A stretch of DNA of 64,000 bases from positions 96,889,712-96,953,711 of the forward strand of contig NC_055991.1 of assembly GCF_018446385.1 (NCBI RefSeq), in the 5' to 3' direction. Under the pieces are notes generated by a model. The model saw nothing but the letters and a program-made list of their open reading frames with translations. It was not told where the DNA came from and made no database searches. Made by a program: the position numbers and the translations under genes. This document shows, one piece after another, positions 34,801 through 46,607 of this stretch. The DNA comes from Zingiber officinale. Its lineage: Eukaryota > Streptophyta > Magnoliopsida > Zingiberales > Zingiberaceae. Each line of letters starts with the position of its first letter. Position 1 is the stretch's first letter.

Positions 34801-36370
34801 TAAGCAGAAAATCCAGTGCAACCCTGATGCCCTTGTCATCATTAGCACTGCCACTGTAGAAGGAACTATCAGACTTTGGAGTCAAAATTATTTGTGGACA
34901 GCTCTTTGCATTGACCTTAGAGTCAACCTTACTTGAGGATATACAAAGAAGGCAAAGTGAAGATCCAGCTATCCAGAAGATCAAGCAAGGGATACAAAAA
35001 GAAGAAAATTTAGAATTTCGGGTATCAGACAGTAGAATCCTTTATCAGGGGAGCCGCCTTTGTGTCCCCAATGATGAGGAATTGAGAAAGAAGATTCTAG
35101 AAGAGGCTCATAGTACACCGTACTCCATGCATCCTGGTTCCATCAAGATGTATCAAGATTTGAAATAGAGATTCTGGTGGTCTGGACTCAAGAGAGATGT
35201 TGCAAAATATGTCGGTACTTGCCTGACATGTCAGAGGGTCAAAGCAGAGCACCAGAGACCAGGAGGAGTCCTACAACCCCTCCCAATACCAGAGTGGAAG
35301 TGGGAAGAAATATCCATGGACTTTATAACAGGTCTTCCAAGAACCACCAATGGGTACGATGCGATATGAGTTATAGTAGACAGGTTGACAAAGTCTGCCC
35401 ATTTTCTAGCCATCAAGGTGTCTCACTCAATAGAGCAGTTGGCGTAGCTATATGTTAAGGAGATGATCATACTTCATGGAGTCCCTAAGTCGATTGTTTC
35501 TGATAGGGATGGACGCTTCACCTCTCATTTTTAGGAGTGTGTCCAGAATGTATTAGGCACCAAACTCAAGTTCAGCATAGCCTTCCATCCCCAGATTGAT
35601 GGACAGACAGAACGAGTAAATCAAATTTTAGAAGACATGCTCAGGGCTTGTGCGTTAGATTTTAAGGGTAGTTGGTGCAAGTATCTATATTTAGCTGAAT
35701 TTGCCTACAACAATAGCTACCAGGCCACTATCAAGATGACACCTTACGAGGCACTGTATGGTCGAAAGTGTAGATCACTCATTTGTTGGCAAGAAGCAGG
35801 TGAAAGGAAAGAAATGGAAGTGGAGTTGGGCATTCAGACAGAGATGATAGATGAGACCACTCAGGCTATCCAGAAGATCAGACAGAGAATTGAGACTGCC
35901 CAGAGCAGACAGAAAAGTTATGTGGATGCACGCCGTAGGCCACTTGAATTCCAAGTAGGGGATTCAGTCTTTCTCAAGGCCGCTCCTATGAAGGGAGTGA
36001 TGAGATTTGGAAAAAAGGGCAAGTTAAGTCCCCGCTATGTAGGGCCCTACCTGATCACAGAGAGGATTGGGAAAGTAGCTTACAAGCTGGATTTACCTCA
36101 AGACATGTCAACAGTACACAATGTATTTCATGTCTCCATGCTAAAGGAGTGCCTCCACGACTCTAGCCAAGTGATTCAGCCTCAGTCGGTGCAGATTCAG
36201 GAGGATCTTAGCTATGAGAGCAGAACTTACGGATAGTGGACAGAGAAGTTAAGAGGCTAAGGAACAAAGAAGTACCACTAGTGAAGGTCATTTGGTAAAA
36301 TCAGAAACACTAGGAAACTACGTGGGAGCGTGAGGACAGTATGAGACAGAGATATCCAGAATTATTCTAA
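31886..36370 (+). pseudogene. Decayed gag-pol of chromovirus B
   Basis: Gag starts at 31886 (MARRGRPRTAHTEDR) and runs to a premature TAA at 32543. The retrotransposon-gag core with WDAQAWFKTLE and CLSGDARMWWERV lies at 32200-32350. A zinc-knuckle region with stops is at 32810-32912. Protease DTG is at 33142-33150. RT (33570-34130) has [25 protein letters not shown] and [13 protein letters not shown]; its active site is FIDN instead of FIDD (34032-34043). RNase H has [13 protein letters not shown], and a TAG at 34671 cuts it. Integrase (34900-36100) has the HHCC finger, Asp at 35319, SDRDGRF and HPQIDGQTERVNQ. A chromodomain-like end (LVKVIW, EREDSMRQRYPELF) stops at 36370. At least five nonsense codons are explained by C-to-T or G-to-A changes. 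Confidence 0.88.
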
Positions 36371-36405
36371 GTTCGAGGACGAACTTTTTATAAGGTATGG
36401 GGAAT

Positions 36406-38742
36406 TGTAACAACCCAAATTTCCTCATTTCGAGTCCTAATAGTACTTAAAAATATTTAGAAATGCTTTAGAAATATTCTAGAGATTTTTAGAAATTTTT
36501 AGAATATTTTTATGTAATTTTTGGAGTTCGTTTGGTATTTTTACCAAAAGAAACGAATTTGAGGCAAAAAGAGGTAAGGCCGAGGATCGAATCGGAGACC
36601 TCTAGTTAAGCAAAGTCTTAAGTTGTTTTGGATAACCAGGAACCCAGCAGGGTCATGCTGATAAAATCGATAGCGAAATTAATTTAAGGGATAACAGAGA
36701 ACAGAATATCCAAAATATAAAAAGGGATAAGTTAAGAGAGGAATTAGGTTTTCTTTTCTCTTGTCCGATATTTTTTTTCCTCCTCCTCTCGCGTGCGGCG
36801 TCGGTCTCTGCTTGGGCAGAAACGAAGAAGGAGGCTAGGGCTTCGTCTCCGGCGGCCGGCCAAGGGGAAATTCTGTGAGTTCTTCACCGATTTGAGACTC
36901 TCTCATCAAGGAGAGCCCGTAGGCACGAAGAAGAGGCCGAAATTTTGAGCTCTCCGAAACCCTAGAAGCCTATCTCGCCTGTGAGTCAAGGAAATTTGTA
37001 AGTGCTTCTCACCTGCAATAGGAGTAGCTCTCGGATTCTTGTTCTTCTTGTTTTTCTTCGAAGCATACTGTAAGGAGCGGTGCTTTTGAAGCGTGCTGCC
37101 GTGAATCTCAAAGGAAGAAAATAAATTGTGTAGTTTAGGCATGTGATTTGGATTTCTTCAGGCCCGGTAATTAGAATTTCATATTTCGAGCTTTATTTTT
37201 CTGTTTGTGACCTTGATGTGCAGTCCGGGTGGTGCTATAAAAGGGGCACGAGCAGCTCCCTTTGGAGGTTGCTGTGCAACTCGGGTTGTGCTGTAAAAGG
37301 GCACGAATAGCTCCCTTTGGAGGTTGTTGTGCAATTCGGGTTGTGCTGAAAAAGGGGCACGAGCAGCTCCCTTTGGAGTTGGTTGTGCAGTTTGGGTTGT
37401 GCTATGAGAGGGGCACGAACAGCCTTACTGCTTGTTTTCGGTTTGTGTATCCATTGAATATGAACAGTTTTTTTTAGCTTGCTGTTAATTTCCAAGGTAT
37501 TCTTCTATTAGAAATATTAACAAGTAACAAGTATTTTATTTGAAGAGGCTAGTACCCGACTTCCGAGGTTGTCGTTAAATAAATCCAGGTGACCGGTTCC
37601 GAGGTCTCGGCCCTGGTAAGACCAAGGTCTTCACCCTCGTAGAACTGGTGGTTCGCCACCTCAGTCTCTATTAGGGAGCGCGCTTTGGTACTACGCCTGG
37701 GCCCAAGAGAAGCTTATAATTATTTTGAAGTAATAAAAGTATAAACTTAGAACAAATAAAACAAGCTTTATATAGGTATGTAAATTCCAGCAAGTTTAAT
37801 TTGTTTTGGAGCTTGTTGTACAGTTTAGTTTGTTGGGAGCTTGCTGTGCAATTTCGGTTGGTGCTAGGAAAGGGGCACGGGCAACTTCCTTTAGAGATCA
37901 CTGTGCAGTTTTGGTTTGTGCTATGAAATAGGCATGAATAGCTTTACTTTTGGGAGTGTTCTGTTGGATTTCCGTGGCTTAATTAGGCCCTTTTGTTATC
38001 AAATGTTTAACATACTGTTAGATTCCCTTGGTTATTGATTCTTTATCATGCAGTTCTATTTTATTTTAGTTTAGCATGTCAGTTTCAGATTTTATAGATG
38101 CATTTCAGATGTAACTTTTCAGTAAGCATTCAGTTTTAGTTTTGTTGTATGTGTATATATATGTATATGCACATTGAGTTTTGTGAGTAGACAACGCTTA
38201 CTAAGCATTCGCTTATAGTTGTATTTCCTCTTACTGCAGATAAAGGAAAAGGAAAGCTATAGTGAAGGAAGGTGACAAGGAGGTGTGGGATGGATGTGTG
38301 ATGTCTGGACTATGGAAGCCTTGGGACCTTGCTAAAGAATTTATTAAGTTTTTGTATTTAGACTGGTTGTGAAATTTAGGTGGATTAAGTCCTTCTTGCA
38401 TTGTTGGAATCATTCTTTCATGTTGATGGTTTATTCATAGAATATTTTTATGTATTTAGAATTCTTCCATTTAAATTGCTATGCACATTAGTTCCATTAT
38501 TTGAGTTGTATCACTGTCGCATGCATGTGTAGATTGATATATTTTAGTTGTGAACAAATGCTTGAGTAGGGTGTTGAGATGAGTCATTTATGTCTTCAGC
38601 TGCCACTAAATTGTATGTTTCGAGTTTTCATAGAGTACTAAGTATTACTATCAATATGTGAGCAACACTAGTTAAGTAAAGTTTATAGTTAAGTAACGCC
38701 CCACTCTCACAGACTAGTAGAGAGGAAGGTGGGATCGCTACA
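36406..38742 (+). repeat. 3' LTR of B (2337 bp)
   Basis: Preceded by a purine-rich tract (AAGGTATGGGGAAT). It is 56 bp longer than the 5' LTR, largely because the ~55-bp minisatellite (37208-37420) has one more unit. AGTCC follows at 38743-38747. Confidence 0.92.
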
Positions 38743-40105
38743 AGTCCATCGGCTATTAGCCTTTGAATCCTACTCAAGTTAATATGACCAAGTCTTAGAT
38801 GCCAAAGATATGTTTGGTTCATTTTTGAAGGTTCCTTTTTCTTATTAGAATTAGAGGATGTGTTATTAATTTTCATTTGTTGCTTTGTGGGAGTTATCAG
38901 ATTTAGAGTATACAAATTGCCAACAAATGTACCAGAACAGATAATTATCGTATTTTTCTTAACAACCACTTTGTCATCAAAAGAAACAGTATATCCATCC
39001 AAAAACAGTTTAGAAATTGAAATTAAATTCTTTCTAAAACTTGGTACATAAAGACAATTTCTCAAAATCAAGGTTCTATTCCTATCAAATGATAAATAGA
39101 CATCTCCCACTGCAACAACCGCCACTTTCGTAGCATTGCCTATGTAGACGGTTATCTCTCCTTCATATAGTCGACGGGTTTCCTGAAACCCCTGCAATAA
39201 ATTACAGACATGATCAGTGGCTCCTGTATCTACACACCAGGTACTGGTAGATAACACCGCTAAACATGTTTCAACTACTAGAGAATAAGATATACCTTTA
39301 TTGTTCTCTTTCCTACGAGGATAGTCCGCCTTCCAATATCCTGACTGCTTGCAAATAAAGCACTTGCCATTCGGCTTCTTTACTCCTGCTTTAAGTCCAG
39401 TACCTAAAGATCGATTCACTTTCTTTGCCGAACCAGCTTGTTTCTTCTTCTTCTTCTTGCCTTTCGACTTAGAAGTAGAAACATTTTCAGTAAAGTGAAT
39501 TTGAGAATTATGACGAAATATGCCTTCTGCTGCCTGAAGTTCTGTCAGTAGTTCTGCCAATGAATAAATCCTTTTATTCATATTGTAGTTCAGACGGAAC
39601 TGCTCAAAACTTTTGAGTGGCGATTGGAGAATAATATCGACATGGGTTTCCCCATCGATTTCAGCTCCAAGGATTTGTATCTCGTTCAAGTAAGCCATCA
39701 TTTTGAGGATATGATCCCTTACGGGTGTCCCCTCTGACATGGTGGTTGTCATTAAATTTTTCATAGCTTCTTGCCTAGCGGCCCGATTCTGGTGTCTGAA
39801 GAGTTCCTTGAGATTGTACATCATGTTATAGGCAATAGGCATATCCTGATGCTGATATTGCAGGACATTTGACATGGAAGCCAAAATGTAACACCGCTCC
39901 ATCTCATCTGCCTTGACCCATTTCTTATGATACTCAATCTCCTCTTTACTAGAATCACTATTAGTCTCATTAGGGCAGACCTGTAACAGTACAAACTTAT
40001 AGCCTTCAGCAGTTAGGACAATGTCCAGGTTTTTTTCCAATCTATGTAATTGGGACCAGTAAGTTTGTTCTCTTTCAGTATAATAGTCAGTGTGTTGAAA
40101 GTCAT
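38743..40105 (-). pseudogene. gag and protease of element A (N-terminal half)
   Basis: Starts at the ATG at 40105 (MTFNTLTIILKENKLTGPNY). A one-base loss in an A-run near 40026-40036 shifts the frame, after which about 430 codons stay open to the B insertion. The gag part has MMYNLKELF and ILKMMAYLNEIQILG. The zinc knuckle CFICKQSGYWKADY has Tyr at both the His and the last Cys position, so it is probably unable to hold zinc. Protease has WCVDTGATDHVCN, and the GAG-pre-integrase part YLWHLRLGHINLSRI follows. Confidence 0.8.
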
Positions 40106-41142
40106 CCTAAGAATCACAAAATAGGTTTTGGTCAATACTTTAGAATTTAGAATAATATTGAGCCCTCAAACAATATTATTTAAATTCACCAACACCTCAA
40201 AACATCGTGAATTTTGTATGCCACGTTAGTGTGGACGTATACAAATTCAAACATTTGTAAAAGGAGGTTTTACCCATTAATTTTATTCTTGTTATCCTAA
40301 CTTTATGACAAATAAAATTAATAGTTGGTATTCCTTTGGTCACACAAATAATAATAGTGACTCCGATGGGGAGGATACTATTACATGTGTCTAAGTGTAT
40401 ACCATTACTTGATACTTAGTCCATTAAATAGGATTGCGCCCCTTCAGTTGGAGAAAATCACACGCTCCTAAATAATTTTCTATAATCATCCATAAAGAAA
40501 GTTTAATCTAGTGATTTGTAAACAAACTCATCCGATATGGAGGGAGGCACTCAGAGCCAACGCACAAGTTTGTTTGCATCATTTACAAACCAGTAATGGA
40601 GACCGTGGAATTTATTTATAATCCCTCTCCCACTTAGTTATTTAAGATGATGATTTTAACATGCACACACATACATCACAGCAAATAAAAGCAATAAATA
40701 TGGAAAAATAATTTTCCAACTATTATGACCTCTTCCATCACTGTCATCCGTGTGCTACCAACCCTAGCTATTGCCATCTTTAGCCACCGCAATTGGGTAT
40801 AGTCGTCGCATCTATCTTGCTTCTTGTTCCACTGCGCCTCTGGTCCTCAAATAGTACCACGCCTCGCAAGGATACGATCCGCGACAAAAATAAAATTTTA
40901 CATTTATCGATCCTATATTCCACAAAGGAATATACATGTAATCTAGATCGAACAATAATGTAAAATCCTAAAACTAATACAGCTCCTGTTGTATTTAATA
41001 CATACAATCATGCACACACATAAAATACCCTCGACATGTCCGAGGATCCAATCACACACAATCACAATAGGCCATAATAGTCGGAGCCTGCAACCACAGA
41101 GTTAATCTATTTGCACATCCTACTATTATCCTGCCTAAAATA
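40106..41142 (-). other. Leader of element A between primer-binding site and gag
   Basis: About 1 kb of AT-rich non-coding sequence upstream of gag in the minus-strand sense. It continues beyond element C at 50266-50325. No gene is seen. The ORF-like stretch at 40780-41007 has no recognisable motifs. Confidence 0.6.
41138..41142. repeat. Target-site duplication of C, left copy (AAATA)
   Basis: AAATA precedes TGTTGGGTTC here and recurs at 50266-50270 after the right LTR. Confidence 0.9.
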
Positions 41143-43100
41143 TGTTGGGTTCATCGGGCCGCGAAAACCGCTTTTTCGCGTCACGAAAACCCCGAGTCAC
41201 CCAAAGCCATGGATCTCGTGCAAAGATTCGTAAACAAAACTTTTCGAAAAACCTTTTTCTTGTACGAGTTTGTAAAAACTTTAGATCTACACTAAAGTTA
41301 AGATCATTACCCTTGTAGCGAAGCCCTTCGCGTTCCCGCTCGTCCAAGGTGCCGGATCTCTAGACCGTCAAGTGTACGGTCCTCTAGAAGTATCCACACG
41401 AACAATCCTTGATGGAGAAGACCAAACAAAGGTGTGCTAGCACCTTGTCTTGTTCGGCCAAGAGAGGAGGAGAGGGAGAAGAGAGAGCATCACACTTGAA
41501 TGAAAAATGAATATTTTCATTCCCACTAGAGTGGTCGGCCACATCTTGGAGGTGTAACTCTCCACATTAATTCCAATTAATGTGGAGACTATTAAGAGTT
41601 GTAACCCCCATGAGGTGGCACTCTAGGATGATGTGGATCAACACTATTGGTCCACATCTTTCCACCTCACTAAATGACATGGCAACAAGTGTAACCTCCT
41701 CATTTAATGTGGGTCTGCCACATTAAATGCTATGGAGGCTTGTAACCTCCATGAGGTGGCACACATTGATGATGTGGAGCAATCCTATTGGTCCACATCT
41801 TGCCAACTCACTAATGATGTGGCAAAAAGTCAAGTCAAACATGACTTTTTCTCTTCCTCTCAAATCAAGTCAAACTTGATCAAATCTCTCTCATGGTTGA
41901 TCTAATCCAACCATATGATTCAAGCCAACTTAATATAATGAATCTAATTCATTAAATTAAGTTGATTTAATGAGTCATAATCTAAATTAGACTCATTAAA
42001 TACATGAATCAACTTGAGTCCAACTCAATTAGCCCAATTTGGATTACTCTTAATCCAATATGATTCATCAAATGAATCTAATCCTCTTGGTTCATCATAT
42101 GAACCAAATCTCCATCTAATTGTCCTTAGTGTGTGACCCTATAGGTTCTTGTAACGTTGGCAATGCCCTAAACCCATTTAGGAGCATAAGTAATGAGCGG
42201 TATCTAGCAGCACATCATTACTACCCAAGTTACAAGAATGTCAAGATCCGACATCACCTTGTGACTACCAATTGTGACTCCTCACAAAATATATGACATT
42301 GTCCTTCTATCCTAGACATCTAGATTGATCAATGTGAGGCATAGACCATGTCATCCTCTAATCAATCTAAATCTTGAACTCCAAGTAGACTCACTCGATC
42401 AAATGAGCTCAACATCTAATGTTGACTCATTTGGGCATGGCCATGCACTTAGTGGTCTCACTCTATCAAGAATAGCGATGTCGCTCCCGTCATATGGGAG
42501 GGATAGATCCCATCTACATCACTCAAATCCCTCTGCATAATTCGTTACATACCCAGTAATCGCCTTTATAGTCCACCCAGTTACGGGTGACGTTTGACGA
42601 AACCAAAGTACATAACTCCTTATGTAGGGATCCATGATGACTTCAGGTCCAAGGACTAATAGTCATACTAATAGCCACATGAGAAAGTATATGACACTCA
42701 TATAACGATCCATGATACTTTCTCATGGCGGGTCATTCAGTATACATTCTCCAATGTATACCCATGTGTCAGCTTGATATCTCTATATCCATGACTTGTG
42801 AGATCAAGTCATCGAACTGACCTACATGCTAGTCTTATTGCATTAACATTGCCCCTGAATGTTAATACTCGACTAGGAATGATTTAGAGTAGTGTTCCCT
42901 ATATCATCTCACTAGATTCAACTAATCGATTGATATAGGTATGAACCTTCTACTCAAGGACGCTATTATACTTAGTCTATTTGGCACTAATAAAAATAAG
43001 TATAATAACCAAACAAATGCCTTTATTAATATACAAGAATATGATATACATGAGTCCATACAATCATCAAAAATAATTGGCTCTAGGGCTCTAACTAACA
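41143..43100 (-). repeat. 3' LTR of C (1958 bp)
   Basis: On the minus strand it runs from TGTTAGTTAGAGCC (43100) to GAACCCAACA (41143). The polypurine tract GCTAGTGGGAGAT lies at 43101-43113. A duplicated segment around TGAGGTGGCAC and TATTGGTCCACATCTT stands at about 41596-41660 and 41730-41800. Confidence 0.92.
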
Positions 43101-43114
43101 ATCTCCCACTAGCA

Positions 43115-46100
43115 CTAGTGCCAATCAGTATAGGCTCTAAGGCCTAAAGACCTAATGTGACCATCATGCTTCCTCTGTGCCAAAGCCTTGGTGAAGGGAT
43201 CTGCGATGTTAGCCTCTGTAGGTACTCTGCAAATCTTCACATCTCCTCTATCGATAATCTCTCGAATGAGATGGAAGCGCCGTAGTATGTGCTTGGTCTG
43301 CTGGTGTGAGCGAGGTTCCTTTGCCTGTGCTATAGCTCCATTGTTGTCACAATAGAGCTCAACTGGGTCAGCGATGCTAGGAACCACCCCAAGTTCAGTG
43401 ATGAACTTGCGGATCCAAACTGCCTCCTTTGCTCGATGCAGCAATATACTCGACCTCTGTTGTAGAATCAGCTCGTGTCTCGAACTCTTCCACTCACGGC
43501 ACCACCATTTAAGCAAAACACGAACCACGACTGCGATCGGTAATCATGATCGGTCTGGAAGCTAGCATCACTGTAACCTTTACGGTTAGCTCATCATTGC
43601 CTCCATATATCAAGAAATATTCTTTAGTCCTTCTTAAGTACTTAAGAATATTCTTGACCGCTATCGATGACTTTCACTGGATTCTACCCGTCATGCTCAA
43701 AGCATACGAGACATCGGTCGAGTACATAGCATGGCGTACATGATCGATCCTATGGCCGAGGCATAAGGGATCTGATCCATGCGGTCTCTCCTCTCTAGAA
43801 GAGGACCTTGAGTTTTCGAAGACTCACGCCATGTGACATCGGCAGAAATCCCTTCTTGGAATTCTGCATGGCAAACTGAAGGAGTACCTTGTCAATATAT
43901 GTACTCTGACTTAGGCCAAGCAATCTCTTAGATCTATCTCTATAGATCTGTATCCCTAGAATTCGGGATGCCTCACCTAAGTCCTTCATTGAGAAGCAAC
44001 TCCCTAGCCAGGTCTTGACAGACCGAAGTAAAGGGATGTCTTTCCCAATGAGCAGTATGTTATCCACATACAATAGGAGGAAGACAACTATGTCCCCTAC
44101 AACCTTCTTGTAGACACAAGGTTCATCTTCATTCTTGATGAAACCAAACTATTTGATTGCATCATCGAATCGAAGATTCCAGCTCCGAGAAGCTTGCTTT
44201 AGTCCATAAATGGACCTATGCAGCTTGCATACTCTACTAGTATGTTGTGGATCTACAAAACCCTCAGGTTGTGTCATGTACACATCCTCGAGTAGGTTTC
44301 CATTCAGAAATGCGTTTTGACATCCATCTGCCATATCTCATAGTCATGGTAGGCTGCAATAGCAAGCATGATCCGAATAGACTTAAACATCGCTACTGGA
44401 GAAAAGGTTTCATCATAGTCAATACCATGAATTTGCTTGAAACCTTTAGCTACCAAGCGACCCTTATAGATAAGTCCATCCATGTCAGTCTTTCTCTTAA
44501 AGACCCACTTACACCCAATGGGTTTTACCCCTTCAGGTGGATCAACCAAAGTCCATACTTGGTTGGTGTACATGGAATCCATTTCGGATCTCATGGCTTC
44601 TAGCCATTTCTCGGAATCTGGTCTCATCACAGCTTCCTGATAGGTGGTAGGCTCATCCTCTATGAGCACAACGTCATCATGGTCAGACAAGAGAAATGAG
44701 TATCTCTCAGGCTGACGACGTACCCTATCAGACCTGCGAAGAGGTATGTCTACTTGAACTGGTTGTTGTTCCTCAACTCTTTGTGGAACAACATCATCCA
44801 CAACACTTTGTGGTTCCAGTTCAACTTCCATCGAGGCATCGGTGCTATTGTTCGCATCTTGAACTTCTTCAAGATCGAACGCGCTCCCACTAGTCTTTCT
44901 AGAAACAAAGTCCCTTTCTAGAAAGACCCCAGTCTTTGCCACAACTACCTTGTGCTGACTGGGAATGTAGAAGTAATATCCCTTAGTTTCCTTGGGATAT
45001 CCGATGAAATAGCACTTGTCGGATTTGGGTCCTAATTTGTCTGAGACTTGACGTCGTACGTAAGCCTCACAACCCCAAATCCTCATGAAAGACACCTGGG
45101 CATCTCTCCCAGTCCATATCCTATATGGTGTCTTTATCACGGCCTTGGATGGAACTCGGTTGAGAATGAAAGCTGCCGTGTCTAGAGCATATGCCCATAG
45201 ATATGTCGAAAGATCTGTGTGACTCATCATAGATCGTACCATATCTAATAGGGTACGATTCCTCCTTTCGGATACACCATTCCACTGTGGTGTTCCAGGA
45301 GGAGTGAGTTGGGATAGAATCCCACACTCAGCTAGGTAGTCACGAAACTCATGGCTTAAGTATTCACCACCTCGATCTGATCGAAGTATTTTAATACTCT
45401 TGCCAAGCTGGTTCTGTACTTCATTCTTGAATTCTTTGAACTTTTCAAAGGATTCGGACTTATGTGTCATCAAGTACACATAACCATATCTACTGAAGTC
45501 ATCAGTAAATGTGATGAAGTATCTATAACCGCCTCTAGCAGCAACATTGAAAGGGCCACATACATCACTATGTATGAGTCCTAACAAATCAGTTGCTCTC
45601 TCGCTATGTCCACTAAAGGGAGTCTTAGTCATCTTGCCTCGTAGGCATGACTCGCATATCTCATATGATTCAAAATCAAATGAGTCCAGCAAACCATCCT
45701 TATGGAGATGGGATAAGCGCTTGTCATTTATATGACCTAAGCGACAGTGCCAGAGATAGGTGTGGTTCATATCATTCGATTTGAACCTCTTGGTACTAAC
45801 GTTATAAATAGGGCTCTCAAGATCTAGAATATAGAGTCCGTTCATTAGAGGTGCACTACAATAGAACATATCGTTTAAATAGACAGAACAACATTTGTTC
45901 TTTATTATAAATGAAAATCCTTTCTTGTCCAAACAAGAAACTGATATAATGTTCTTAGTCAATGCAGGCACATAACAACAATCGTCTAACTCTAGTACAA
46001 GCCCAGAGGGCAGAGATAGAAAATAAGTCCCTACAGCAACAGCAGCAACCCGTGCTCCATTGCCTACTCGTAGGTCTATCTCGCCCTTTGTCAATGCTCT

Positions 46101-46607
46101 GCTATTTCTCAGTGCTTGTACATTAGTACAAATGTGCGAAGCACATCCGGTATCTAATACCCACGATGAAGAAATAGAGAGGTTGACTTCTATAACATTT
46201 ATACCTGAAGTAGAAATCTTATTTCTCTTCTTCTTAAGATCTTCCAGGTATTCTGTGAAGTTCCTCTTCCAGTGCCCTGCTTGTCCTTGATATAGTTGAC
46301 GAAGATGTGCAACCATGTCATAAGCACCCATCAACTCATGTTGCTTCTGAAGCTCAGAGTTCATAGTTGCGAGCATTAGACAGGACACATCTAATGCGTC
46401 GTCTTGATGCTTCTTGTAAGCATCTCGGTCTGCTCGCGTGGCAGTGGCAGGAGGAGCCTCCGGAATGGGCTGCTCCAGAACGTACAGTTTACGTTCCTGA
46501 GTGAGAACTATTCTCAGGTTCCTGTACCAGTCCAGGAAATTTGCTCCGTTGAGCTTGTCCTTCTCAAGGACAGATCGCAGGGAGAAGGAATTCGTGTTTG
46601 ACGTCAT
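43115..46607 (-). pseudogene. gag-pol of element C with internal gag deletion
   Basis: A 767-codon frame starts at the ATG at 46607 (MTSNTNSFSLRSVLEKDKLN) and covers gag, protease, integrase and the start of RT. Gag is shortened: residues near 106-110 (LYQGQAGHWKRNF) join the capsid region directly to the second half of the zinc knuckle, so the first Cys pair is gone and the last Cys is Phe. Protease has WVLDTGCASHIC. Integrase has CESCLRGKMTK, HSDVCGP, RSDRGGEY and GVSERRNRTLL. A one-base loss near 44312 ends the frame. RT continues with [10 protein letters not shown], then a stop at 44149, and its active site is YVDN instead of YVDD (44059-44070). RNase H (about 43790-43480) is scrambled by several shifts, resuming with KEAVWIRKFITELG. 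Confidence 0.88.

Larger units (their letters stand above)
29346..38742 (+). mobile_element. Ty3-type chromovirus B, nested in element A
   Basis: Complete 9.4-kb element with LTRs of 2281 and 2337 bp (TGTAACAACCC...GATCGCTACA). It is flanked by perfect AGTCC duplications at 29341-29345 and 38743-38747. The domain order gag, protease, RT, RNase H, integrase, chromodomain is that of a Ty3 chromovirus, probably Tekay/Del. The first ~310 bp of the two LTRs differ at about a dozen sites, mostly transitions. Many nonsense changes make it inactive. Confidence 0.93.

Noticed and set aside
7885..38742. Possible endogenous pararetrovirus, given Ty3-like RT
   Set aside because: LTRs, primer-binding sites, target-site duplications, integrase and chromodomain-like ends identify Ty3 chromoviruses; no movement-protein or coat-protein frame was seen.
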